From Trichopria drosophilae (Eukaryota > Arthropoda > Insecta > Hymenoptera > Diapriidae), in the NCBI GenBank assembly GCA_030407085.1, contig CM059584.1:60403501-60467500 (forward strand): DNA of 64,000 nucleotides. Reading direction: 5' to 3'. This document shows, piece after piece, positions 12,035 to 20,521 of the stretch. The translations under genes were made by a program, and so were the position numbers. The notes beneath the pieces were generated by a model. It searched no databases and was not told where the DNA came from. It worked only from the letters and a program-made list of their open reading frames with translations. Every line of letters starts with the position of its first letter. Within the stretch, counting starts at the first letter, position 1.

Positions 12035-12339
12035 TACTCCGCTGCAGATCTATTGTGCTTCCCCCCCCCCCCCACGGTTTATACGATTATCGTGTCTCCG
12101 GTCTTTTTTTTTAAGAGACTCTACCGTCGAGTGATTTGTGACCCCCGCGGCTTTTGCGTATTAGCGCGTTCATTTTTCTTGTTGCGAATCTAAACTTTAT
12201 TGTATTTTTTTTCTGTGGTACAAATATAATCTTCCGTTATATAAAGTTGCAGATTATTCAACCCCCTTGCGTCCGTGTTCAGCAGTAAGTTTTGGCTATC
12301 GAGTTCTACCCTTTTCCAATTCAGGAAGAGGATCATAAA

Positions 12340-12356
12340 TGGCATCCCTGGTGGGG
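12340..12356 (+). other. Candidate primer-binding site
   Basis: TGGCATCCCTGGTGGGG begins two bases after the 5' LTR and has the TGG start expected to pair with a tRNA CCA end. I could not match it to a particular tRNA. Confidence 0.55.
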
Positions 12357-13884
12357 AAAATCAAATTTGTGATTTTCCTAAAAATTAATTAAAACTTTTT
12401 CTTGGAAACGGTAGAGTTCGCCGGAAAAATTCGAATTCTCGTCATTTTTGCGTATTATTTTAGTAATCTTGCGATTTAAAAAACGAAGTCGGTCTCGGTC
12501 TTTCCAGCTTCGGTTTCGCGTCCCTCCCCTATTCTATATTGAAATATTTAGCGACTAAGGAATATATATATATATATATATATATAATTGTATGTACTTA
12601 GTAATTAAGAATAATTAGAATTAAGGATAATTATGAGTATAATAATTTTGTGAATAATTATTCCCTATTTGTGTTTTTCCTTCCTGACCTTGAAATTTCC
12701 CCGCAACCTTCTAGTTAATGGGATTGAAAATTTAAAAATTTGAATGCTAAATAAAAATCGGTTGAAAAAGTAATCATAAAATTTCAAAAAGAAATCGTTA
12801 ATTAATAATTGTTTGTTTTTCGGGGAAAATTCCAGAAAACAATAAAAGTGTGTATTTGTTTACTTCAATATAATTTCTATAATTAGCAGCCTTGAAAAGA
12901 AAATCGTTCTCAATTATAAACTTAATAATAATATTATTCACTGAATAATAAATTTGAAAAATCCCAATAGCTAGATTACTTTTGAATTAAATAATATTTA
13001 ATATTCCATTTTAATTTTCCCGAATACCCGTAATTAGCAAATCCCAGAATACAGAAAACCCAAAAAACGAAATAAAAAGTTACAAATAGTAACACATTAT
13101 TTCAACCCGAGTTCGAAAGGTAATAATTAACAAACACCTTCGAAGTGACCTTGCCACCCTATGGTGACCTTCCTCTGTAGTATTCCCCGATACCTGTGAT
13201 AAGAATTTAATAATTATATACACAGGAAAACCGGCTTTCGAGTTAGTAGTTTTTTTGGAACTTGGATTTTTCGTGGTTGGAGTCATTACTACAGTTTTTT
13301 TGTATTATTTTTTTTTATTCTACATCTGTTTGATTATACAAACTAAAAGTGGTTTCGAGAAAAATTTTGTTTGGTACACGAAAACCGATATTGAGACCTC
13401 AAGCCGGTGAAACCCTTTCTTTTGTTTTTGAATTTGTCACTTATGCTCTAACCCCCCCCCCTTTTTTTTTGTTAATTTTTTTTGTTTCTCTCCTATTTTG
13501 GCGTTGGCATACTGCACGTCAAACCGTTATTTTTTTTTGGTTTTGCGTTCTGGATTTCCCCCTCCCTCGGTCTAAGGGACTCTGCTGAGACAGACGGTCG
13601 CGAGGTAGAATCTCGCGCTACCCCCACCCTAGAACCGGGATTAATTAAATCAAATTTTTTTTCGCTTTTGCTCCGGGAAATCGTCCCTATTCTTTTTATA
13701 TTTTTTTTTGTTTTTGGTTTTGTCTCGAGTGTGACGGAGACAACCCCCACTTATCCCCTCCTATCTAGTGCATAGTGCTCACGGGATAATCTTGCTTTCT
13801 TTTTTTTTCTTTTTGTTTTTTTTTGGTTTTACTGCATGAGTAATAGATACCACCGGTACTCCCCCACCCGGCAATTACCCCGGA
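12357..13884 (+). other. Untranslated leader of the gypsy element
   Basis: About 1.5 kb of AT-rich sequence with a (TA)n tract near 12563-12586 and poly-T/poly-C runs at 13450-13560 and 13790-13830. No domain is recognised in its short frames, so it is read as a long gag leader. Confidence 0.6.
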
Positions 13885-16383
13885 ATGGGGGCAGTTGCCC
13901 CCACAATCATGACCCCCACTACTACGTCGACCATGGTGACAGTCACAACGGCACCGTCACTCAATATGGCGACAACGACCAATGTCTCCCCCTCGCGAGC
14001 CCTGACACTAAGGGTAGCCACCCCGGATCAGCAAATGGCCATCCGGGAGGAAGTGCGCACTATCGTGGACCTGCGCGACCTTCTAAGAAGATGTGATCGT
14101 GCCGGGATCCTGATCTCGGGGTCAATGGACGATATTTGCGATCGTCTCGCTCGCCATACCATCAAAGCACGGTTCCCCGATACGGAAGATGCATGGGAAC
14201 CCGCGGTGGATGGACAGGGTAACTTACCCCCTTTTACCCTATACGAGGCGATAAGTTGCCCAATAATTGGGAATGTCCTGAATGGGTCGCTCAACGCCAC
14301 CTATCCCAACTACATGGATCCTGGGGATCCAATGCCCCAACGCGACCGACTAGGTGCTTTCGCGTTCCCCTCCACCCAGCTCCCCTCCGATAGATCCCGC
14401 GCGTTCTATCGTGACCCCCTAACATTCGTAGAGGGCACTTCCGCCTTTTTAGAAACGGAGTCCTCATTATCTCAAAATTTCCCCCATACACTACCCCAAA
14501 TGTCTCATCCGGCGAGCGCCCTCTACCATCCCCAAACGGGAGGTATTGGGCCGCCGAAAGACACCAGGGGAAGTGTACCCTCTTCGGGATCTCAAAACTT
14601 CGGTAATCCTCCCTCCACAGCGGTTGGGGATAATAACCCCCCTCCCCTCTCAGGAACAAATAGTCAGGACCCCCGGAATGAGCCCCGCCACGGGGCCCGC
14701 GGGTTCGCACCGAATGAACCCCAACTAGGATCGCGTGATAACTATCCCCCGCCCCCACGGTTGGGGGAATACCCCCACCGACCCTCACGTGACCATAATC
14801 CCCGGCCAACGGTTCGGGGAGAGCACCCAGCTCCCCGACCGGGTCAGGTACAGTACCGGGAACCTCCCTGTTCCCGACAACCTCCTTCCTTCCCCCACCA
14901 AACTCCCCACTCTCCGCCCCCACAACCAGCTGATTCTTTCTTTTCCCAGCCCCCGGAGTTTCCCCGAGTCTTCCCTGACCGATCAACCTATCCAAATGAC
15001 CCACATGCCGATTACAAGCCTCCCCCGCCCTCAACCTATCCCCCGCCCCCGCAACCTCACTATCCTTCCCCATTTCCTAACTCTCAGCCACCACCCCCAA
15101 CCTCATCCTACCCCCAACCATCTTACCAGTACCAATACCCCTCCTATCCTCCCATCCGTGCGCCACTAGGTGTGCATGATCGAGCCCCTCCTCTGTCAAA
15201 CCCTCCGGGCAGGACAGCAGTCCATTTTCCGGCAGATTTGACATACAATCTATTCCCTAACCCCCCTCCCGGTAGTAGTACTCGAGTCGGGCAGCAGCTC
15301 TCCTCGGGTAACTCAACCTACCACCCCAGCTTGTCCCAGTCCGCAGTTCGTTGGGGTAAAACCGCCATCGAACACTGGAGGTCACATGGGCCTCGATTCT
15401 CGGGCGAGGAAGGTGAGGATGCCGAAGACTTCCTCACCAAACTCGTAGAGTATAGCTCGAGCCGTGAGCTCACAGAGGACGACCTCCTCCGTGCCCTCAC
15501 CGAAGCTTTCAGAGGCGCAGCCCTAGCCTGGTTCCGAGTGGAACGGAACAGCTGGAGCTCCTACCCTGGCTTCGTGCGTTATTTCCGGGATGATTATGGG
15601 CAACGAAGCCCAGAAGCCAGTATTAAACGGGAAATTACGCTACGGACCCAAGGGCCGGAAGAACCCATTCGAGAATATATAGTGGCTTTAAGAAGCCTAT
15701 TTAGATTACTTTCGGTTCCCCCTTCAGTTGACGAACAGTTGGACATTTGTGTCCAGAACTTGAGGCCTGGTCTCGCAAAGCACATACGCCGCGAATCCGT
15801 ACAAGACTTTCCGGATTTGCTGCGTCAAGGCCGCCAGGTCGAGAGTGTAGCGAGTCAGGAAAGATCTTACCGACCCCCTCCACCCGCTACTCAGTCGGTC
15901 TACCCGGCTTTCGCCTACTCTCCAAAGAGTAAGAAACAGAGAGACAAATTAGCCGCTACTACTCCCGCGTCCCCCCCTGCACAGCCTAAGGGAAATCGAA
16001 GAGATTCACCTTCACCCCCACCACCCGTGGCTGACGCATCCCCACTGCTGCGCGCCACATCGGTCCCGGTATCGCGCCCAAAACCCCCGAAGGTGTCGGC
16101 CCCGCCCCGACGCCCTTCACCACCGACCCCCCCGACTCCTCAGTTCTCGCGCCAGAAGCGAATTCCCCCATTATCGGAAGTCGCGCCATCCACCCCTCCT
16201 CTCAGCCCCAGGGGTTCACCCAGCCCCAGCCCGATGGTCCGCTGTTACAACTGTAAACAGACGGGCCACATTTATCGTGAATGTCCTCACCCCCTCGGCT
16301 ATTTTTGCCGAGTGTGCGGTTATCCGGGGCGCACGAGCAACGACTGCCCCGTCTGCGCACGGAAACGTTCGGGAAACTACTAA
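13885..16383 (+). CDS. gag: Gag polyprotein of the Ty3/gypsy element
   Basis: An 832-residue structural protein. Around residues 58-98 a helix-rich stretch (VDLRDLLRRCDRAGI…MDDICDRLARH) looks like a SAP-type nucleic-acid-binding motif. Residues ~190-490 are strongly Pro-rich and low in complexity. Residues ~497-660 match the retrotransposon Gag capsid region, with WFRVERNSW and the downstream IREYIVALRSLF. Near the C-terminus is a CCHC knuckle, CYNCKQTGHIYREC (~787-800). A second knuckle-like motif (CRVCGYPGRTSNDC) has Arg where His is expected. The frame ends at TAA 16381-16383, two codons after a GGGAAAC slippery site, so Gag-Pol is expected by -1 frameshifting. The start at 13885 is the first ATG of the long frame. 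Confidence 0.93.
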   Translation: MGAVAPTIMTPTTTSTMVTVTTAPSLNMATTTNVSPSRALTLRVATPDQQMAIREEVRTIVDLRDLLRRCDRAGILISGSMDDICDRLARHTIKARFPDTEDAWEPAVDGQGNLPPFTLYEAISCPIIGNVLNGSLNATYPNYMDPGDPMPQRDRLGAFAFPSTQLPSDRSRAFYRDPLTFVEGTSAFLETESSLSQNFPHTLPQMSHPASALYHPQTGGIGPPKDTRGSVPSSGSQNFGNPPSTAVGDNNPPPLSGTNSQDPRNEPRHGARGFAPNEPQLGSRDNYPPPPRLGEYPHRPSRDHNPRPTVRGEHPAPRPGQVQYREPPCSRQPPSFPHQTPHSPPPQPADSFFSQPPEFPRVFPDRSTYPNDPHADYKPPPPSTYPPPPQPHYPSPFPNSQPPPPTSSYPQPSYQYQYPSYPPIRAPLGVHDRAPPLSNPPGRTAVHFPADLTYNLFPNPPPGSSTRVGQQLSSGNSTYHPSLSQSAVRWGKTAIEHWRSHGPRFSGEEGEDAEDFLTKLVEYSSSRELTEDDLLRALTEAFRGAALAWFRVERNSWSSYPGFVRYFRDDYGQRSPEASIKREITLRTQGPEEPIREYIVALRSLFRLLSVPPSVDEQLDICVQNLRPGLAKHIRRESVQDFPDLLRQGRQVESVASQERSYRPPPPATQSVYPAFAYSPKSKKQRDKLAATTPASPPAQPKGNRRDSPSPPPPVADASPLLRATSVPVSRPKPPKVSAPPRRPSPPTPPTPQFSRQKRIPPLSEVAPSTPPLSPRGSPSPSPMVRCYNCKQTGHIYRECPHPLGYFCRVCGYPGRTSNDCPVCARKRSGNY
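16371..16377 (+). promoter_or_regulatory. -1 ribosomal frameshift site GGGAAAC at the gag-pol junction
   Basis: The heptamer is phased as G GGA AAC in the gag frame, the canonical X XXY YYZ arrangement, and lies just before the gag stop. Slipping back one base enters the frame that encodes the protease. A perfect 5-bp hairpin (GGGAC-AGA-GTCCC, 16389-16401) lies 11 nt downstream and could act as a stimulator. Confidence 0.75.
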
Positions 16384-16797
16384 TGGGAGGGACAGAGTCC
16401 CCAAGGCCCCCCCATAATAGTTTCAAAAACCCGAACACCACAGACTCCCGAGGGAAATCGATTCCTTCACCCGCGACACCCCAATCCACGAAGTCTCACC
16501 GGTTCCCCCGGTCACCCCCTCGTGGATCCACGTCGGAACCCATCGCATCCGTAGAGTCAATTCCCCCTTCCGCGTCCCTGTTGGACGCTGATCCGCGTCC
16601 ATTCATTACGTTGATGTTGCTTGGAACCCAGATACGAGCCCTGGTAGACACAGGCGCTTCTAAGTCGTATCTGGGGGTTACCTACAAAAGACTTTCTAAA
16701 AAAGACAAGCGAGCAAGTCCGAGTCGCGGACGGATCTTCAATCTCCCTCGCTGGCTTAGTAACCCTCCGAATCACCCTTGATGAACAAATAGAGAAC
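16374..16797 (+). CDS. pol: Aspartic protease region of Pol, interrupted by a frame break
   Basis: After the -1 shift the frame runs through a Ser/Pro-rich linker to the protease, with the catalytic triad D-T-G in ALVDTGASKSY (16647-16655). The conserved C-terminal half of the protease, ending in the typical VLGMDFLRLF, is in the gag frame and merges with the RT frame. The switch lies at or near an A6 run (16698-16703) and is opposite in sense to the gag-pol shift. It is a net single-base insertion, which would either inactivate this copy or be a homopolymer error. The frame that starts in gag stops at 16779-16781 without the rest of the protease. Confidence 0.8.
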
Positions 16798-18756
16798 TTG
16801 GAGATCCGAGTTGCGCCCCTCGATTACGCATGCGTACTGGGCATGGACTTTTTGCGTCTATTTCGAATAAAGCTATACACGGAAAATGGAACGTGGACTA
16901 GTGGTAGCGGGAAAACTAGAGCATTAGAGGAAAAAGAGGTTTCGGCCAACGCACATGCCTCGTACGACTGCGTAGGATTGATCGCCCCGTCCCGAGAAGC
17001 CCACCCCCGTTTAAAACGGCTTCTCAATCGGTTATACCCCCCTGGACGCACCCCCTCCCTAGGTGTAACTCACCTGGCGGAGCACCACATAGACGTCCAA
17101 CACCACCCCCCAATTCGTCAAAAATCCCGACTCCTGTCCCCTTACATGCTCAAGGTCGCACAGGACGCCGTCGATGAGATGGCCCGAGAGGGTGTCATCG
17201 AACGAGCGGAAAGCCCTTGGTTGAGCAACCCGGTGATAGTAAAGAAGTCCAACGGTACGTTCCGCTTTTGCGTGGACTTCCGGGACGTCAACAAAATCAC
17301 CCGTAAGGACGCCTACCCCCTCCCCTCCATGGACAGAATACTGGCTGGGCTGAGTCGCGCGCGGTGTATCACCACGCTAGATCTCAGTCAGGCCTATTTT
17401 CAGGTCCCCGTTGCGCCCCAGAGTCGACCCATCACGGCCTTTGCAGTTCCAGGCCGTGGACTCTTCCAGTTTAAACGTATGCCCTTTGGCCTCACCAACG
17501 CCCCCGCCACCTTCCAACGGTTAGTGGATCGCCTCATTGATCCTGCGTGGGAGCCCCACGTCTTCGCATATCTAGACGATATCATCATCGCTACGGACAA
17601 TGAGGAGGACCACTTCCGGTATCTAGAAGTCGTATTAACCTCCCTCAAACGCGCTGGTTTGGAGTTAAATCTCGAGAAAAGCGAGTTCTTCCGGAAAGAG
17701 GTCAAATACCTTGGCTTCGTACTCAATAAAGACGGCTTGAAAACCGACCCGGAGAAGACCGCCCCCATTTTGGAATTTCCCCCACCTACCAACGTCAAGC
17801 AGTTACGCCGCTTTTTGGGAATGGTGGGGTGGTACTCCCGTTTCCTCCCAAATTTCTCCCATGATCGCGTTCCTCTGTCGCAGCTTTTGACCAAAGGCAC
17901 CCCCTGGACCTGGGGAGAGGAGCAACAGAAAGCGTTTGAAGCGCTACGTGACTCTCTCACCCACACCCCCGTCTTGAAACGCCCCGATTTTGGGATTGAG
18001 TTCACGATCCAGACGGACGCGAGCGATTTCGCCCTCGGTGCCGTGATTACCCAGGAGGTCAATGGAGAGGAGCACCCGATTAGCTTCGCTAGTCGCATCC
18101 TCACCAAAGCCGAACGGAAGTACCCGGTCACCGAGAAGGAATGCCTCGGCGTCCTCTGGGCGGTGAAAAAGTATCGCCCGTATATAGAGGGAGCGCACTT
18201 CAAGGTCATCACCGACCATCACAGCCTGAAGTGGCTCCGGAACTTGCGAGACCCCTCCGGTCGACTAGCCCGATGGGCATTAGCTATGCAGGCGTACGAC
18301 ATGGAGATAACGCATCGCGCAGGTGCCCTCAATGTTGTACCCGACGCATTATCCCGTATGTACGAAAATATGGAAGAAGCCCTTGGCGCCATTGGAGATG
18401 ATGCAGACCCCTGGTATACCCAAAAGATATCGAATATTAGAGAATTCCCCTCGAAATACCCCAACTGGCGGATTGAAGATGGTAGAATTTACTACCATCG
18501 CCCGCACCCCGTTATTGAGTCAGCAGTGACCGATCAGGACGCCTGGAAGCTGGTCATACCCGCCCCGTCGCGTCCACGTGCCATGAGCGATGCCCATGAT
18601 TGTCCCCAATCCGGTAATATTGGCGTGGACAAGACCTACCATCGCCTAATTCAGGATTTTTACTGGCCCGGAATATTTCAGGATGTTTCGCGTTACGTAT
18701 CCCGATGCCCTTCGTGTCAGAAAGTTAAGGTTTCCCAACAAGCCCCCCCGGTCTAA
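16798..18756 (+). CDS. pol: Reverse transcriptase-RNase H and integrase zinc-finger part of Pol
   Basis: A 652-codon stretch of the Pol polyprotein; the ATG is only the first in the open part, not a real start. It opens in the end of the protease (VLGMDFLRLF) and continues into RT with FRFCVDFRDVNKIT, LDLSQAYFQ and the catalytic YLDD box at about residues 258-261. RNase H follows, with QTDASDFALGAV (~402) and YPVTEKECLGVLWAV. The end is the integrase HHCC region (GVDKTYHR, DFYWPGI, CPSCQ). The usual second zinc-binding His (GHLG in relatives) is Asn here (GNIG). The frame stops just after a C7 run, and the integrase core continues one frame over. Confidence 0.93.
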   Translation: MEIRVAPLDYACVLGMDFLRLFRIKLYTENGTWTSGSGKTRALEEKEVSANAHASYDCVGLIAPSREAHPRLKRLLNRLYPPGRTPSLGVTHLAEHHIDVQHHPPIRQKSRLLSPYMLKVAQDAVDEMAREGVIERAESPWLSNPVIVKKSNGTFRFCVDFRDVNKITRKDAYPLPSMDRILAGLSRARCITTLDLSQAYFQVPVAPQSRPITAFAVPGRGLFQFKRMPFGLTNAPATFQRLVDRLIDPAWEPHVFAYLDDIIIATDNEEDHFRYLEVVLTSLKRAGLELNLEKSEFFRKEVKYLGFVLNKDGLKTDPEKTAPILEFPPPTNVKQLRRFLGMVGWYSRFLPNFSHDRVPLSQLLTKGTPWTWGEEQQKAFEALRDSLTHTPVLKRPDFGIEFTIQTDASDFALGAVITQEVNGEEHPISFASRILTKAERKYPVTEKECLGVLWAVKKYRPYIEGAHFKVITDHHSLKWLRNLRDPSGRLARWALAMQAYDMEITHRAGALNVVPDALSRMYENMEEALGAIGDDADPWYTQKISNIREFPSKYPNWRIEDGRIYYHRPHPVIESAVTDQDAWKLVIPAPSRPRAMSDAHDCPQSGNIGVDKTYHRLIQDFYWPGIFQDVSRYVSRCPSCQKVKVSQQAPPV

Positions 18757-20000
18757 TGACCGAGAGAACAACAGAAGGTCCATGGATGACGGTTAGCTCC
18801 GACATCATGGGGCCGTTTCCCCCAAGCAAGAAGCAAAATCAATTTGTAGTCGTATTTCAGGACATGTTCACGAAATACATCGAGGTGAAACCCCTTCGCG
18901 CGGCTACTGGTCCCGCGATTATGGATGCTTTTGATAGCCTAGTAATAAATCGATGGGGTTGCCCGAAATATTTTCTGACGGACAACGCCAAACAATACGC
19001 TAACAAGCATATATCTTCACACCTCGCGGATTTAGGTATCACCCCCACCCCTATCCCGCCGTACCATGCACAGGCCAACCCGGTCGAAAGAGTCAATCGA
19101 ACTCTTAAAACGATGATGAGCGCGTTCGTATCGCATGACCATCGTGACTGGGACGTGCATCTTCCCGAATTAGCGTTTGCCATGAACACTGCTGTTCAAT
19201 CCTCCACACAAATGACCCCCGCGTTCCTGAACTATGGTCGTAACCCGGTCCCCATGAGAAACCTGCGCAAAGATATTCCGACTCCCCCCTTGTCCCTTCC
19301 TACCAACCCTGAATTTTGGTGCGACCGCATGAAGCGATTGCCCCTCATTCATGACTGGGTACATCGCAACCTGGAGCGGGCTGCGGCACGCCAGGCTCGG
19401 TACTACAACCGCAACCGGCGCGAAGTAGAGTACCGAGTCGGCGACCTTGTCATGCGCCGCGTGCGGTTCCTCTCCTCTAGTGCCCAGAAATTCGCAGCGA
19501 AGCTCGCGCCAAAGTTTAGCGGCCCCCACCGAATTCTTCGAATTATCTCCCCAGTAGTCTACGAACTGGATGACCCAGACAGCCGTAGACACCCAAGAGC
19601 CCATATCAAAGATTTAAAAGCCTACCACGCTCCGGAGTATGAGCCCCCTCCAGGAAGCTCCAAGAATGTAAAGGACCCCGTGGATCTCGAACCTGTACGA
19701 CGAGACAGTGAACCCCCGTGCTCAACAGCCCCTACACCCCCCACAGAGCCCCCAGTACCCCAAGAGGGTGTCGCCCCACGTCGCCGTGGTCGACCCCCAA
19801 AACACCTACGCAGTAACCCCCCACCACCTCCGACGGAGAACAGTTGGAGCCCCGAAACGGCTAGGGAATCCCACACGGAAAACCTACCGGAATTACCAAG
19901 TCGTCGTGGACGCCCACGAAATCCTCCGGGACCGCGAGTAAAAGCCGCCCCGGGGCCAATGTTTGAACGACGACCGGGCCTAAGGCCACGCCGAAATTGA
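18756..20000 (+). CDS. pol: Integrase catalytic core and C-terminal domain of Pol
   Basis: A 414-codon frame with the DDE core: Asp near residue 16 (SSDIMGPF), Asp near 76 (LTDNAKQY) and Glu near 111 (NPVERVNRTLK). A GPY/F-type module follows (VGDLVMRR…KFSGPHRI). After it comes a Pro-rich tail with two AT-hook-like cores, RRRGRPPK (~341-348) and RRGRPRN (~383-389), instead of a chromodomain. It begins one frame over from the RT frame at C7 (18743-18749). The conserved sequence runs continuously across that break, so a single-base loss in the C-run is the simplest cause. The ATG at 18756 is not thought to be a natural start. Confidence 0.92.
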   Translation: MTERTTEGPWMTVSSDIMGPFPPSKKQNQFVVVFQDMFTKYIEVKPLRAATGPAIMDAFDSLVINRWGCPKYFLTDNAKQYANKHISSHLADLGITPTPIPPYHAQANPVERVNRTLKTMMSAFVSHDHRDWDVHLPELAFAMNTAVQSSTQMTPAFLNYGRNPVPMRNLRKDIPTPPLSLPTNPEFWCDRMKRLPLIHDWVHRNLERAAARQARYYNRNRREVEYRVGDLVMRRVRFLSSSAQKFAAKLAPKFSGPHRILRIISPVVYELDDPDSRRHPRAHIKDLKAYHAPEYEPPPGSSKNVKDPVDLEPVRRDSEPPCSTAPTPPTEPPVPQEGVAPRRRGRPPKHLRSNPPPPPTENSWSPETARESHTENLPELPSRRGRPRNPPGPRVKAAPGPMFERRPGLRPRRN

Positions 20001-20009
20001 GAATTTATG

Positions 20010-20185
20010 ACACCGGGAGCGGCTAACGACCCTCCGACGGTAGACACCAATCTCCCCGTGAGCGGCTGAAGCCCCTCCGACGGTGGAATATCCTCTCTCC
20101 CCGGGGGTGGCCGAAGCCACTCCAACGGTGGAGCCCCCTATCTCCCCGGGAGTGGCGCAGGCCACTCCGACGGTTCACACCCCCC
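20010..20185 (+). repeat. Four ~45-bp tandem repeats with hairpins in the gypsy 3' UTR
   Basis: Units begin near 20010, 20051, 20096 and 20141 with (CT)CCCCGKGAG-like text and end CTCCRACGGT. The later units contain inverted arms such as AGTGGC/GCCACT and GTGGC/GCCAC around a short loop, so each can fold as a small hairpin. They lie between the integrase stop and the polypurine tract. Confidence 0.8.
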
Positions 20186-20506
20186 TTCATGTTATTGATT
20201 TCCAGATAAAGTTGCGAACCATCCAACTCCTGAATAATTGATAAAGAATCCTCTCCGTACCTGGATCCCTTCCACTTCTCTCACCCTCGTCGAAGATTGA
20301 AGACAGCGTGCTCCGAAGCTGGAAGGTCCGAAGCCTTGCGTACGGTCGTATACCGAAGAGTCATAAGGTAAAATTGTATCAGCCAGCGGCACATGTGCTT
20401 ACCCGGGGAAAGGACCCCGTTGAATTGTGAAATTTGCGTGCGCTAGCGACATTTATTATGACGCGACCGTATTTATTGTGACGCGAGTAACAAGGATGTA
20501 CTCGAG
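20186..20506 (+). other. Rest of the gypsy 3' untranslated region
   Basis: No coding region is seen between the tandem repeats and the polypurine tract. There is no envelope-like gene. Confidence 0.6.
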
Positions 20507-20521
20507 TCAGGCCCGGGGGTT
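20507..20521 (+). other. Candidate polypurine tract
   Basis: CAGGCCCGGGGGTTT abuts the 3' LTR start TGTGAC at 20522. The GGGGG core just upstream is the expected plus-strand primer region, though the tract is not purely purine. Confidence 0.45.

Larger units (their letters stand above)
10924..12337 (+). repeat. 5' LTR
   Basis: The LTR starts with the inverted motif TGACAAGGTGTCA and ends GAGGATCATA. It contains a (CT)n tract at about 11480-11509, a TATA-like box just after it and a GTAAGT splice-donor-like site near its 3' part. It is GC-richer than the flanks. The short open frames inside it are not genes. Confidence 0.96.

Noticed and set aside
10925..12193. Several overlapping 60-196 codon frames
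   Set aside because: They lie inside the 5' LTR and recur in the 3' LTR with the same frames, and they match no protein domain.
14291..15073. 260-codon minus-strand frame
   Set aside because: It is the shadow of the Pro-rich, GC-biased gag region on the other strand.
16698..16703. A6 run as a second programmed frameshift site
   Set aside because: The change needed is opposite in sense to a -1 slip. A single-base homopolymer indel is simpler.
17400..18212. 270-codon minus-strand frame
   Set aside because: It is antisense to the conserved RT-RNase H coding sequence.
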